DNA of 64,000 nucleotides from Strongylocentrotus purpuratus. Taxonomy: Eukaryota > Echinodermata > Echinoidea > Camarodonta > Strongylocentrotidae. The position numbers and the translations under genes were made by a program. The notes under the pieces are model-generated. The model did not search any database and was not told the DNA's origin. It saw nothing but the letters and a program-made list of their open reading frames with translations. Numbering within the stretch: the stretch's first letter is position 1; each line of letters starts with the position of its first letter. Shown here one piece after another: positions 37,302 to 49,385 of this stretch. The DNA is taken from positions 372,001-436,000 of the forward strand of contig NW_022145565.1 of NCBI RefSeq assembly GCF_000002235.5, written 5' to 3'.

Positions 37302-38193
37302 GGCAATGTTCATTTATTCACCATTTGAGATGACTGTATGTTCACTAATAAAAGAGTACAATTGAACCCTTAAGTATGCAACCCACGTCCATATGTTAAG
37401 AGTTTCCTTTCATGATGGATCAATTATAAATGTGCCCTCTTTACAAGGGCAAATGTTTCATAAAGGACTACATAATGCTTCTTTAGTACATTCACCTGTC
37501 TTTTGATTCACTACTATATTGACATCCTTTTTCATATCCTCTCATATAAATATAGCATCATTGAACAATACACACATCCCAATGCTATCCTGTCAGTAGG
37601 AGCCTCTCTCTTTCATTCTCGTGGAAAATGAAATTGACTTCAGAGTCACTAATCTACACTTCCTCTTATTTTTTCCTGTTTTAATTTACTAGTTCTCCAG
37701 GGTTATTCTGTTTTGTAAGTACCCTGTCCAGCCCATAGGCAGGCACATGATGGTCTACTCTAGTAGGCTTTCTGTGCATGCTTGAGATATAACAACATCA
37801 AACTTAAGTGACATCATATAGGACGCTAGGATTAACTCATCAGAGCACATTATATGTAACACCTTCGTACTCTGTAAGCCTCATGTGAACTAATCCCATA
37901 AAAATCTAAGAAACAGTGATCTAACGTATGTTTTATCAACATTTGCTATTTTGCTATGTGCTTTATTTCATTAAAAATTTAGGGTTAGGGTTGAATTAGG
38001 ATTTAGGTATATATACATGTAGGTTCCAGGGGTATATCTACAATGTCTACATGTATTTGGGAATTCCTATTTGTGTCTGAAAATGCATTATGGGGCAATG
38101 ATGGTAGGACTAAATGTGTGGTACAATGCAACAAAAATGTATCCTGCTCCATGATACCTTTATAAATCTCTATTGTGTTTGTATTTCTTGTAG
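37302..38193. other. Receptor intron sequence
   Basis: AT-rich and non-coding with no repeat I can name. Confidence 0.35.
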
Positions 38194-38293
38194 GACCTGT
38201 TTGATCATTCTAATACATCTGGCAGCGGATCTGGGCTTCCCTACCTGGTGCAGAGGACAGTAGCCAGACAGATCAACCTGCTTCAACAAGTCG
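38194..38293 (+). CDS. ACVR1: ALK1/2 receptor exon: GS domain
   Basis: Acceptor TTGTAG, donor GTAGGT, phase 0 to 1. The peptide [16 protein letters not shown] continues [17 protein letters not shown]. The SGSGSGLP core is the glycine-serine switch phosphorylated by type II receptors and masked by FKBP12 (family knowledge). The Arg in VARQI corresponds to human ACVR1 R206, the site mutated in fibrodysplasia ossificans progressiva; here it is the normal residue. A (TC)n tract lies just downstream at 38306-38335. Confidence 0.95.
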
Positions 38294-38758
38294 GTAGGTC
38301 ACAATCTCTCACTCTCTCTCTCTCTCTCTCTCTCAAGACATTTGCCTGACTTTTTATCTTACTATGTTCCACATTTTAAATTGTCATCGTGGAATGGTCT
38401 CATTTCACCTAAATTCAGCATGTAACTTGACTATGTGTACATGAATGATCCATATTTTTATGGTCAAATTATGAACTTTCCCCCTAAAGAGTCAGTTACC
38501 CTATCATATTCTGGACTTTGTTCTCTTTTCTATAAATCTAGTAGGAACCATATCTCTATCAGCAGTTCCCAATTCTGTTTTTGTTTTGATATACCATGAA
38601 ATGATGGAATATACATGTACATGTACATATATGGTAAACCATACCATTGCTGTTCCTTTAATACCTTTGTTTACAAACTTTACATGAATGGTTTTGTATG
38701 CGTTATGTACAACCTCAGATGCATTTTGACATGTTTTAATTTCTTTCTGTCCATGTAG

Positions 38759-39379
38759 GTAAGGGACGATACGGTGAGGTATGGATGGGTACATGGCAAG
38801 GTGACACTGTAGCCGTCAAGATCTTCAGTTCCATTGATGAGAAATCCTGGTTCCGTGAGACAGAGATCTACAACACCGTCATGCTTCGACATGAGAACAT
38901 CTTAGCCTTCTTTGCATCAGACATGACCTCACGTCAATCCTGCACTCAACTCTGGCTTATCATGGAGTACCATGAACGGGGCTCCCTCTACGACTACCTC
39001 AACCGTCATGTGCTTGATGCAAGGCAGATGTGTCGCCTGGCGCTGACGGCCTGCAGCGGTCTTGTTCATCTTCATACCGAGATCACATGCAACAACAGCA
39101 AACCTGCCATCGCTCATAGAGACATCAAAACCAAAAATATTCTTGTCAAGAGGAACTTAACGTGTTGCATCGCCGACTTGGGATTGGCGGTCCTGCACAC
39201 GCAGAGGGAGGATAATATTGATATGGGAACGAACACTAGGGTTGGGACAAAGAGGTACATGGCACCGGAGCTACTGGAGGAAACCATGGATGTCAGGTGC
39301 TTTGAATCATTCAAGAGGGTCGATGTATATGCATTTGGCTTGGTCATGTGGGAAATTGCTAGGAGATGCGAAGTAGGAG
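38759..39379 (+). CDS. ACVR1: ALK1/2 receptor exon: main kinase exon
   Basis: 621 bases from acceptor CCATGTAG to donor GTAAGT, phase 1 to 1. It holds [11 protein letters not shown] (glycine loop), VAVKIF (catalytic Lys), the L45 loop [26 protein letters not shown] (catalytic loop), IADLGLAV (the DLG that replaces DFG in this family) and GTKRYMAPE. All catalytic residues are present. The frame continues past the donor for 12 codons to a stop, so an unspliced reading would give a truncated kinase. Confidence 0.97.
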
Positions 39380-39882
39380 GTAAGTATTTCTATTTGATCT
39401 TTTTCACTGATTGCTAAGAAAGTATGTCCTTGCTCGCAAAGAGGGTGCATAAAGCCTGTCAAGTCGGAGCAGGCACATCTATTTCAGGAGGAATGCTTCA
39501 CCCAAGATCTCTAAGATGCTGACTATATCTCATTCTTTGTATGGATCTAATCAGTGTCTTTGTGACTATCTATAATCATGGATGAGCTGATGTGATCAGA
39601 TATGTGACACGTCGGAATGGAGATACTGTGTAGAATTCTATTAGAGATTCGAGATTTACCAAAACTTTCCTCTCATCTCTCCTCACAAGATCCCCCTACC
39701 ACAAAAAGAATAAAAGGGGAAAAAGCAATGGTGGTAGCAGAATGATTTTTATTATGTTTTTTAAAGTGATTTTCATTTCTCGTTAAATATTGAACAGTAA
39801 GGTATTGATGTGTTCATCTCCCAAAGCAAGCAGGAATAACTTTCTATTACTTTCTCTTCTTATTTGATTGTATTTTTTGCAG

Positions 39883-40013
39883 GTATGGTAGCAGATTACA
39901 AGCCTCCGTTCTTTGAGTATGTACCCAGTGATCCAAGCTTTGATGATATGAGGAAAGTTGCTTGTATTGAGAAACTCAGACCAAATATACCAAACAGATG
40001 GACCAACAATACA
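39883..40013 (+). CDS. ACVR1: ALK1/2 receptor exon: kinase C-lobe
   Basis: Acceptor TTTTTTGCAG, donor GTAAGA, phase 1 to 0. The peptide [19 protein letters not shown] continues [20 protein letters not shown], close to human ACVR1 VEDYKPPFYDVVPNDPSF. Confidence 0.95.
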
Positions 40014-40450
40014 GTAAGATATTCTTCTTTCATATATCATCTTCTTAGTATATTTTCTTATCCATGTCCTTCATTGTTAAAGTTGTTCTAAACAGTTTTT
40101 AGTACCAGAAGAGCATTGCAATTTCTTAACATGTACATTCATGAGGATAGTTTACATTAACTATACTGTGAAATTCTGTTCATGCATGTAGCTTTTAGAT
40201 AATCTGGACAGATTGAAGTCAGAAAATGGTGTTCTATTTTTTATTCTATTTATCAGCAGCACCCCATATCACAAGTTTTTCTTGCTTTTGTTTCTGCTCA
40301 TTTTGACAGAAAACTTTATTAATACTTAATGTCTTTGGGGAAAATTGTTTATATATATGGATTTCCCTTGTATCTCTTTCTTTATGTGTGTTTGAGTAGT
40401 GATGCTGGAAACTAATGAACTACTTCATCATTGTTCCTCCTATTGTACAG

Positions 40451-40663
40451 GTGTTAACATCAATGGCCAAGTTAATGAAGGAATGTTGGTGTCCTACCGC
40501 TTCAGCTCGACACACCTCACTCAGGGTTAAGAAGACTCTCATGAAGATCTCTGAAACATGTCCCAAGCTAACTGATCCTTATCATTGGGAAAGATCATCG
40601 CCTAAAACATCATTCATACATTCTACACTGTCACGAAGATCTCTGAAACATGTCCCAAGCTAA
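40451..40663 (+). CDS. ACVR1: ALK1/2 receptor last exon with altered C-terminus
   Basis: Acceptor TTGTACAG, phase 0. The peptide opens [13 protein letters not shown] and contains [18 protein letters not shown], the end of the kinase fold. It then continues [13 protein letters not shown] with 24 further residues to a stop. The bases 40543-40634 are duplicated in tandem at 40635-40719. The reading frame passes from copy 1 into copy 2 out of register. Read in the original register, copy 2 gives [20 protein letters not shown] and then a stop, which is probably the ancestral tail. The change is outside the kinase core. Confidence 0.9.
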   Translation: MLTSMAKLMKECWCPTASARHTSLRVKKTLMKISETCPKLTDPYHWERSSPKTSFIHSTLSRRSLKHVPS

Positions 40664-40719
40664 CTGATCCTTATCATTGGGAGAAAATCATCGCCTAAAA
40701 GATCATTTATACATTCTAA
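40543..40719 (+). repeat. 92-bp tandem duplication across the receptor stop region
   Basis: Two adjacent copies of GAAGATCTCTGAAACATGTC continuing to ACATTCTA, offset by 92 bases. Copy 1 has GGGAAAGATC where copy 2 has GGGAGAAAATC, a one-base length difference. Both the offset (not a multiple of three) and this indel shift the frame. Confidence 0.92.
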
Positions 40720-41227
40720 GAACTGCTTGCAATCCCTTTATCAGGAGGGTAAAAGAAGTGGTAGGGTTTTACAGAGAGGACAGAGAAGTGACAATTAGCA
40801 TGTTCCTTGAAGATTTGCGAGTGATAGGAGGCAAGAATTGTGCAAATATTGTTGTCTCTTTGCATCTCCTGTATGTAATGAAGAGTGAACTCTGTTTAGC
40901 AGTGGATGTGCTGTCATAGAGTTTCAAGCTAGATGAAAAGGTTTCATGATTGAATCATGAAGAGAACAAGCTTGGTAGTGCTATCATTGCTCTTTAGCTT
41001 CATCATGTTCCCAGTCCGTAGGTAACTGAAAGTTCTGAAACAATCTTTCTTTTTTAGTGAGAGGTCTTTTATTTGTTACAACAAATCTGAATTATGATGA
41101 GTCGTTGGTTAATGACTGCATTAGGTGACTGCATATGTTTGTAGTCATACAAATATCAACACAAAGAAATATGAAATCAATGATTCATTGTGATTTCAAG
41201 TTGTTATGACATTTAGAAACCCCTTAA

Positions 41228-42163
41228 CCCTTACTGTACTGGGGGGACATTTTTGAAGATTGCGCCGCAACCGCTCGGAATTTTGAATTGTCGTTTCATG
41301 ACTTTTTTCCCTCAAGTCTTACGCACATTTTGATACCATTTTCGTAAAAATCGAATATACCTGTAAGGTGTTACATAACAATTAGTATGCGCATGTCATA
41401 AAAAAAGTGCTATAATTGCATATATTCATGTACAAGCAGAAATGTGAAGCTATGAATTGATATCAAATTGCTTTTATATGTTTCTCAGACTCAAAGTAAC
41501 TTGATGTATTTCAGAACAAAAGAATACATTAGAAATAAAACAATAGATATTATAAGAAATAAAAAACAATAAAATACATAAGAAAATAAATAGTTGAAAA
41601 TTGCATCAAATTTGCATAAATTATCATTATTAATTACTTCAAATAACTTTTTTGTGATAGAAAAGAAGTTTCATTTGAATAATGAGTAACAACATTCAAA
41701 AAGTGAGTCTGACAATTTTTGTAAGGATTCTAGTTCCCGATATATATTTCCGGATTTGATATTCATGAATGCATATTCATAATTTATGCAAATTAACCTA
41801 TTAATTTTCAAATATCATAAAAATAATGAAACCTCATGAATTTGAGATGAAGGAAACAATTATTCAATACATTTTCAAGATTCTTCACAATTCTACGGAC
41901 AAATATGTAGAGTTTTCTGTAAAATGCATAAAATTAGCATTTTGCATAATTAATTAGGCTATAACGACAAAAATTTGCATATTAGCGAAAAACTAATTAT
42001 ACCATCTTGTTCCTTACGTAAATATCTACAAACACGCAAATTTTCGCGTTCATCGGACATTCGACGGCCGAGATCATAGGGGGGGGGGGCCTCCCAGGCC
42101 CCCCCCCCCCCCCCCCCCCCCCCCCAGTCAGAGAGTGCTCGAAATAGCCCAGTACAGTAAGGG
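41228..42163. mobile_element. piggyBac-type MITE (936 bp, TTAA)
   Basis: A perfect 16-bp terminal inverted repeat CCCTTACTGTACTGGG bounds the element, with TTAA at 41224-41227 and 42164-42167. CCC-starting termini with TTAA are characteristic of piggyBac elements. The interior is AT-rich apart from a G run and a C run of more than 25 bases near 42080-42125. No transposase frame. It lies about 560 bp after the receptor stop, so it may be within the 3' UTR. Confidence 0.9.
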
Positions 42164-42167
42164 TTAA

Positions 42168-45100
42168 TTTTGCCAGATTTTTGATCCAGGACAAATGCTT
42201 ACCCAAAGCTAACATTGGTGAAGCATATACAAAGAGATATGCAGATGATATGGCAGCATACAAGGATTATGTTTGGAAAGAATGTGGAAAACACAGTAGA
42301 GGGAATTAACTGGGCAGTAATAACAGTATTGAGAAAAAGTAAAGAAAACAGGAAAGTTAAGTGCAAAAAATGTATTCAACCTACAGTGACCCAAGCAGAA
42401 ATGTTGGAGAGGATGGAAGGCTAAATAGTACACTTGCCTAAGCTCAATCGCATTGGAGTAAAGGATCAAATGGTCACCTTGCATTACAAAGTTTATCATT
42501 GATATATTATCAGAGTAGAACCTCTGTCTGACCTGTCTATATATCACAGATGTGGCATGTCTTTTTAAGAATTGATGCCTGTGTTTTATATAGAGTCCTG
42601 TAAATAGAGTAACCTTTGTATATAGACCAAGAAATTATTGCTGAATGTAAAATTTGAATTCTTCAGAGGGTATTATGTTGCTTTATACAGCTAATGTAAA
42701 TGCATCATGTATTGTTAAATGTTTTGGCTGTTTGGAGGGAGCCATTGCTTCTATCAATTTGGCAGTGAATTGAATTATCAAACAATTATTATGTGAAATG
42801 ACAATTACCAAATTCAAAATATAAATGTTAGTATCAGTTGAAAATGTGTAGTTATGAAAGTTGAGTGTCTTTTTCAGACAATGTAATCTGTATTTTTGGT
42901 AATTCTCAGAAACATTACCCATATCTTCGGTTATTTTGATACTGCATCAATATAAATTTGTGTGGTTTCCAAACATTTCACTGCTTGCTAAACACAATTT
43001 TTTTTAATGGTTTTATGTTAAAACAACTATCTCTATTTCTAGTATAGCATCTTTGAGGCATAAATAGAGTTACTGAAAAAGAAAGACTTCATTTGAAAAG
43101 AAGTACCTTAATATAAAATGTGAAAATCACATCAGAATAGTAGCAGCAGTGTAAAAAATATTGTTGCAAGTGTGGTATGGATAGAATATTGTTTTAGATG
43201 TAATGATGGATTATTGTATGGAATCCTTGTTATATCAGAGATTATCTGTGTAGTGGAAGTTGATCTTTTATTTGTGCCTTTCTTTTTATATCATTTCATT
43301 TCATCAGATGGCATGCATTTCTGGGTATTATGTACATGCTGACATCAGTTTTTGTATTTATTATTGTTACTTGCCTTTCAATCTTCATAAGCCAGTCATG
43401 GAATGTGTATTTATGTGTCAGGTGAAGATGGAATCTATCCAAGTAAAAGTGAATGCAATTTCTTCTTTGGCATTACTTAGGTGGTCAATTTCAGCTTCCT
43501 AATCTGTGACTTTTCATTTTCCCCACTCAAGCACAAAACTGCCCCTACTTGCTTGTAAGAGGTTTTCTTTTAGGAATACTTGCTATCAGACAAATAATGC
43601 TAGTCAAAGTTTCAAGATGACTTGTGAAATACTGAAGCAAGTTTTTAAGGACTTTATTGAGAATTTTGTAGGATGGAAGTAGTAAATATACAAGGATCGT
43701 CCATTTGGAAACATGCTCTCATCTTCTCACTGCGCATCAACAGAGTGTTGGGAGGTATGCATGTGGATGTGACAAATGAAAAGTCCCAATGCCTCCCTTG
43801 GTAAAAAAATATAGGACTAATTAACAAATGGCTTGCTTCTCTTCCCCCAACGAGGAAAGTATTGGATAATCATTCTGGTGACAGTATTGCAAGGTATTCT
43901 ATGCTTTAGGAGAACTATCTCAAATTAATGTGACTCTTTCTTGTGTCTTTCTGTCTCTATTATCCCTGACTCCATTCCTCCGCCTTTCTTTCACCCCATC
44001 ATTCTCTATGTCTGTCTCTCGTTCTGTCGCTCTCAGTGTCTCCTGCTCTCTGTCTATGTCTGTTCTATGGATTATCTGTCTATGGAGACAGACTCCCACC
44101 TGTCACATCTTCTCTATCAACATGTCTTGATTGGTCACTAATTGGTTGAGGTCAGTTTTCTTTGAGAACCATTCTCAGGCCGGCCGGCCAAGAAGAGTTC
44201 CACACTAATTAAAGATATGGCATTCCATCATCACTAGAGATTCCTGTGGTTCGGTTCAAGAAGGGTTACAGAGGCTGATTAATTAGTAGAGTAGTTAAAC
44301 AGGGTATGTTTTTGCATGTCTAGATAAGGGTTTATCAAACATGTTACAAGCAAACATCAGATAAATTTCTGAAATGGGAAAGTTTTAAACGGGATCTAGG
44401 CATTAAAAGATAAAATCAAAGCAAAACAAATCTTTAAAGAGAACAGGTACATCGAGTGCAAGTGTTGATGTATCCTGACTTTTAATTTATCAGTTATTGG
44501 CATAAGATACATTTTTATACAACATCTGGTGTTTGCAGAATAGTAACTTCAGAGAATAATGTGCAATTGCTTAGTAGTGTAGTTGGTCATAATTTAGTAA
44601 AAATCTTTATATCCAGAATATAGCCCTTGAGGGAGGTTTAACGAACTACTGCCATGCTTGTAGTAGCAATGCTTGCATTATAACATTGTGTTTGAAAAGA
44701 TACAACCCTTCAAATTTGCTAAAGATTTGAGAAGCATTAACAAAAACGATCTCTTATCCAGGAATTAGTTGGTCTAAATGCCTCATATGTGAAAATATTT
44801 TGTTGATGTGGATTTACATCAACTGAAGATGCTTCTGCTTCCTTGTCATGGGTTTACATGTTGTGTACAAGTTTATACAGCCCTCTCTAAAGTCTTAGAC
44901 AGAGCTAGGATAAGGGTAGAGTTATATATGGATGGAGATGCTCTATTTAAGATTTCAATTGCTGTATATAATGAGTTTGCATGTAGAATGAGTTATGAAA
45001 ACACTTTTCATACATGCATGTTTCCTCACTGATGCAGTAAAACATGGAACTCGAAGCTATCTTGTTATATAATCTTGCATTGAGGTATTTCAGCTATTGC

Positions 45101-45595
45101 ATGGTGATAAGAATCAATCTCAGATATGATATGATCTATTTTTGTGACATGAACAAGATTCACTTTCTTGTATGGAAATATCATGGATATATTAATTTTC
45201 ACATTGATCAAACTTCTTTGTAAATTGTTCTTTATTATATTACTGTTGTTCAATATATAAAGAGAGGAAATCTTTCTTATTCTTGTTTAAAGTGTTAAGA
45301 TCGTGATATGAATTGTGTATGTATGATATATATATTTGTAAATAATGATGCTAAAATTTATAATTTTCACGTACATGTTTTGTTATTGTTGATATGTATC
45401 TATGGTTATGTCATACTTTCATTTGATTTCTTTTTCACATTTGTGATATTCAGATAGATAAAATTTTGCAGATCAGTATTAAAGGCATATCTAGGTAAAA
45501 CATATATCATTATGTTTTGTCTATTATTAAATGGATTGTTGTTATTTAGTGAATGAAAAGTAACAGTTTCAGGCTTTGACATAAATGATATAAAA
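42168..45595. other. Receptor 3' UTR and intergenic sequence
   Basis: No supported gene. Frames of 60-112 codons here (for example 42209-42547 minus and 43260-43502 plus) lack domains or splice context. The receptor 3' UTR probably covers part of this, but I cannot fix a polyadenylation site. Confidence 0.35.
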
Positions 45596-46395
45596 ATGAT
45601 GATTATGATAATGATAGTGATGGTGATGATAGTGATAGTGGTGGTGGTGGTGATGATGATGATGGCGATGGTGATGGTGATGGTAATTCAATTGATACTG
45701 ATGGTGATGGTGGTGGTGGTGATGATGATGATGATGGTAATTCAATTGATACTGATGGTGATGGTGGTGGTGGTGATGATGATGGTGATGGTAATTCAAT
45801 TGATACTGATGGTGATGGTGGTGGTGGTGATGGTGATGATGATGATGGGGATGGTAATTCAATTGATACCGATTATGATGGTGATAGTGGTGGTGGTGGT
45901 GACGAAGATGGTGATGATGGTAATTCGAATGATACTGATTATGATGGTGATGGTGGTGGTGGTGGTGGTGATGATGATGGTGATGGTAATTTGATTGATA
46001 CTGATTATGATGGTGATGGTGGTGGTGGTGGTGATGATGATGGTGATGGTAATTTGATTGATACTGATATATGATGATGGTGGTGGTGGTGGTGATGATG
46101 GTGATGATGGTAATTCGATTGATACTGATTATGATGGTGGTGGTGGTGGTGATGATGATGATGATGGTGATGGTTGTTCGATTGATACTGATTATGATGG
46201 TGATGGTGGTGGTGGTGATGATGATGATGGTGATGGTAATGGTAATTCGATTGATACTGGTTATGATGATTATGAGGGTGATGGTAATTCGATTGATACT
46301 GATTATGGTGATGATGATGGTGATGGTAATTCTATTGATACTGATTATGGTGATGATGATGACCATATTGATATTGATGATGATAATGACGATGA
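45596..46395. repeat. GAT/GGT minisatellite with a recurring 20-bp core
   Basis: About a dozen units of roughly 42-66 bp alternate (GAT)n/(GGT)n with a core GGTAATTCAATTGATACTGA or its variant with TTCGATTGATACTG. The plus strand is almost free of C. Every frame is open: Asp/Gly-rich or Met/Val-rich on plus, His-rich on minus (up to 265 codons at 45569-46366). These are properties of the repeat, not genes. Confidence 0.92.
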
Positions 46396-46399
46396 TAAG

Positions 46400-47474
46400 A
46401 GCTGGAATGGACTGGTGTCATATAGTGACCCTTCTGAATCATTAAAGACTGTCACAGAAAACCCATCACATGCGACGCATCCGAACTCCCGCAGTCTGAA
46501 ATACCTACCAATCTAAATTAGTGTTGGGGTTTTCAAGTTGGAAAACTGAATACTCAGCGAGGAAGAAAACATTAATACAATACATATTATCTTGACATTA
46601 TCTAGACCATGATATCACCATCTGTGTATATCTTTAAATAAAAACTGAAATCACATCTTTTCAATTAACTGTAAATCTAAGCATATCAGGAGCTCTCGTA
46701 GTGCAGTTGAAAATATACTTAATGTTGGATAGTTTCTGCGCTCTATAAATGTATTAATGTTAATATTATTATCATATAAAGGAAATGCACTTGCGGTCTT
46801 TAATGACTCGAAAATGTTCATTTCAATTCACGTCAGATTACACAGTGTAAAGACGGATATTTAACCAATAATAGGTTATTCAGTGAACAATCATATATTT
46901 ATTTATATCAGCTTTCTTACAAAGCCTACTCGTCTACCCAGTATAACTCCTGTCCATTTGATTTCTGTTCAAATTCTTTTCCACTCATTCCTGTATTTTA
47001 GCAACTCATGTCTTACCCTTTACCGGTTTACTTCCCTCTTCTCAGTAGCTTGTAACATCCACCTTTGAACTAACGCAATATCTTAAGAACTAATCAGTAG
47101 ACGATAAGTAAAATAACTAATTAACCTTGATTTAAACAAATCCGTACCGTGTACGATCTAAATAAACAGATAATGAAGGCGAGACGACACATTGCTTCTA
47201 ACTTGAAAACGTCCATTCAGTGTTTCTGTGTCATGGATTATACGATTGTTCAGTATGTGACCTTTTTTCAATAAGATTCAAACTCCTTACGTAAAACGAA
47301 GGCAATTGTTTTCACTTTTTCTTCAAATAAACTTTTAGGCAAGTGTCATTGATCACATTCACGCTGAGATGTCGAAATGATACGAGTTTGAGGATAACTC
47401 GATGAAGTTTCGAAAAGGGAAACAAGATTGAATTATTTATTGTCGGGGACGAAATACCAACAAATCTGGAGAGA
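46400..47474. other. Intergenic sequence and TMEM163 upstream region
   Basis: A retroposon-like tail (TGCGCTCTATAAATG followed by ATT-rich sequence) lies at about 46735-46780. The 300 bases before 47475 should hold the TMEM163 5' UTR and promoter, but I see no definite TATA box. Confidence 0.4.
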
Positions 47475-47685
47475 ATGGATAGGAATAGGATAAGTTTATC
47501 ATCTGGTTCTGGTTCGAACGATGAGAAAAAGTTTGATTCAAACGGAAATTTAGAGCAAGCTATTTACGAAGTTGACGAGCGAACTCGGCTGATTGGTAAG
47601 AGTAGTAGTCTGGTAATTTCATATTCTGATGAGGATAGCAGAAGTACTACCATTGAACCAAACAAACAAGGAAATGACACGAATG
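47475..47685 (+). CDS. TMEM163: TMEM163 exon 1: cytoplasmic N-terminus
   Basis: ATG in strong context (A at -3, G at +4). The peptide begins MDRNRISLSSGSGSNDEKKF and is hydrophilic, Ser/Asp-rich, with DERTRLIGKSSS. It ends at GTAAGT in phase 1. The N-terminus is poorly conserved in this family, so the match rests on its phase and position. Confidence 0.8.
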
Positions 47686-47947
47686 GTAAGTTATATTCGA
47701 AATCTTGTAATTTTTTCTGCTTAGCTTCTCAGTTTTTGGAGTGTCATTAAGAACATCAAAAATATCGATTTCACGACTTTACCTTAAAAACTATCGCTAG
47801 CTATTAATAATACTACTACTATTGTACACTGTGGACCAATTACATATATATTGTTAAGTTTCATTGTTTTACTATGTACAATGCAATCCCATGTACTTTA
47901 TTTTATTTTGTTGGAAATGAAAGAAAAAAATACTACAACTCTTCTCA

Positions 47948-47952
47948 TACTC

Positions 47953-48007
<55 letters not shown>

Positions 48008-48021
48008 CACTACCACTACCG

Positions 48022-48057
<36 letters not shown>

Positions 48058-48090
48058 TACTACTACTACTACTACTACTACTACCACTAC
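47948..48090. repeat. (TAC)n trinucleotide tract in TMEM163 intron 1
   Basis: More than 40 nearly uninterrupted CTA/TAC units with a few CCA and GCT interruptions. Poly-Leu, poly-Thr and poly-Val frames here are artefacts. Confidence 0.95.
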
Positions 48091-48319
48091 ACTTGTAACT
48101 GATGCGGTTTAAGATTTTACCAACCATAATATGTAATTTAGCAGGTCGGTTTCCATCCTCTGATTAGGACTATACCAAGCTAAGTTATCATTGGCACTGA
48201 TTGGTCGAATGGATGAATACTTGGATGGTAGAAGCTATAGCACCTGCTCTAATTATTCACCCCAACCAATGATATATTTCCTCTTATACTTGTAAGTTTA
48301 TTAAATATATCTTTTGTAG

Positions 48320-48454
48320 CTTCAACTGCAGACCAAGATGAGCCGAGTGTTGAGTTTGTGCTATCACAACGAGATGCCCGCCTGTGGAGAATAGCCAGGA
48401 TTTTGGGTTATATCTCAGCAGCTCTGCTCATCCTACTGGGTGTAGCATGCTTCA
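48320..48454 (+). CDS. TMEM163: TMEM163 exon 2: first membrane segment
   Basis: Acceptor TTTTGTAG, donor GTAAGT, phase 1 to 1. The peptide ends with RIARILGYISAALLILLGVA, a transmembrane helix preceded by basic residues, aligning with human KKALWVSWFSIIVTLALAVA. Confidence 0.88.
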
Positions 48455-48539
48455 GTAAGTACATTGAGTCAATCTGAGTCAATTACTATCATAATTATAA
48501 CCAAGATTGTACTAGTACAACTTCCTAGCCATTGTTCAA

Positions 48540-48940
48540 GTATGGAAGCAGACGAGAAAGTTTTTTTAAATAAGACATAAGAAAAAGAAGAATAGGACAA
48601 GATAAAATAAAATGAAAACAAATCAAAAGGCAGAGGAGGTAGAGAAAATAAAGAAGGAAAAAAGAAGAAGAAGTTCTTGAAAAAAAAGAAGAAGATGAGA
48701 AGAAGAAGAAGATGAGAAGAAGAAGAAGAAGAAGAAGAAGAAGAAGAAGAAGAAGAAAAGAAGAAGAAGAAGACGATGAGAAGAAGCAGAAGAAGAAGAA
48801 GAAGAAGAAGAAGAAGAAGAAGAAGAAGAAGAAGAAGAAGAAGAATAAGAAGAAGACGAAGACGAAGAAGAAGAAGAAGAAGAAAAAGAAGAAGGAGCAG
48901 GAGGATGAGAAAGAGGAAGATGAGGATAGGAAGTGACAAG
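48540..48940. repeat. (GAA)n tract in TMEM163 intron 2
   Basis: About 400 bases of almost pure purine GAA/AAG repeats on the plus strand. The Arg/Lys-rich plus frame and Phe/Ser/Leu-rich minus frames (up to 220 codons) are artefacts. Confidence 0.95.
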
Positions 48941-49101
48941 GGGATATAATAATGAAGATGAAGCATATGCATGAAATTTGATTTAGTATTTCTCCCAGAA
49001 ATAAATGACTTTTCTTCTGCCACCACTGACCAAGTCTTTGCATTGCCAATCATCTTATGAATGATTATTTTATTGGTTTTTATCTTATTTCTGATATTCA
49101 G

Positions 49102-49145
49102 TTGAGTCTTCCAGATCAGAAAGTTCGTCACTTTTTGCGTTTGCT
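49102..49145 (+). CDS. TMEM163: TMEM163 exon 3: start of TM2 (44-bp microexon-like)
   Basis: Acceptor GATATTCAG, donor GTAAGT, phase 1 to 0. It encodes IESSRSESSSLFAFA, matching human SVMRYSASAFGFAF. Its small size makes it easy to miss, but it is needed to keep frame and complete TM2. Confidence 0.85.
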
Positions 49146-49295
49146 GTAAGTATCTATGGATGATGAATATTTTCGATTTGCCAATGCTAATTTTAGGGTA
49201 TGGGCCGGGGAATGTTCTTCCATATAATGTTTAAACATATTTTTATCAATTTCTTGCAATTTTCTGTGAAACTGTGGGCATACTGAGAAGAAGAT

Positions 49296-49385
49296 GCCGC
49301 AAGATCCTCTGGAGACGAATTGATATTAAACTACATGCATTTAAATAAAAGTTTCATTAAGTCTGAAAATGACGAGGGGCAGATG
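49296..49385. repeat. Left copy of a dispersed duplication of about 88 bp
   Basis: GCAAGATCCTCTGGAGACGA through TCATTAAGTCTGAAAATGAC to GACGAGGGG recurs at 50149-50232 with about 90 percent identity. The two copies flank the hAT element. The 62-codon frame at 49320-49508 ends at a donor-like CAG/GTGAGA but has no homologous exon in the family. Confidence 0.8.

Larger units (their letters stand above)
1395..40663 (+). other. ACVR1: Gene locus: BMP/activin type I receptor, ALK1/ALK2 (ACVR1) group
   Basis: This is a transmembrane serine/threonine kinase that binds BMP-family ligands with a type II receptor and phosphorylates SMAD1/5/8 (family knowledge). Coding exons are 9928-10009 (or 1395-1455), 25128-25309, 25980-26127, 34971-35179, 38194-38293, 38759-39379, 39883-40013 and 40451-40663. 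All splice phases agree, and the sum predicts 561 residues with the 9928 start; human ACVR1 has 509. The order is signal peptide, ten-cysteine ectodomain with a CCNRSFCN box, TM about 151-172, GS domain about 215-223 and kinase from about 240. The L45 loop reads [12 protein letters not shown] against ASDMTSRHSSTQ in human ALK2, placing it in the ALK1/2 group rather than ALK3/6 or ALK4/5/7. The C-terminus is altered by a local duplication. Confidence 0.93.

Noticed and set aside
45569-46516. 265-codon His-rich minus frame and Asp/Gly-rich plus frames
   Set aside because: Pure minisatellite translation; all frames are open because the repeat lacks stops.
48469-49131. 220- and 174-codon minus frames rich in Phe, Ser and Leu
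   Set aside because: They translate the (GAA)n tract and overlap TMEM163 exon 3 on the opposite strand.
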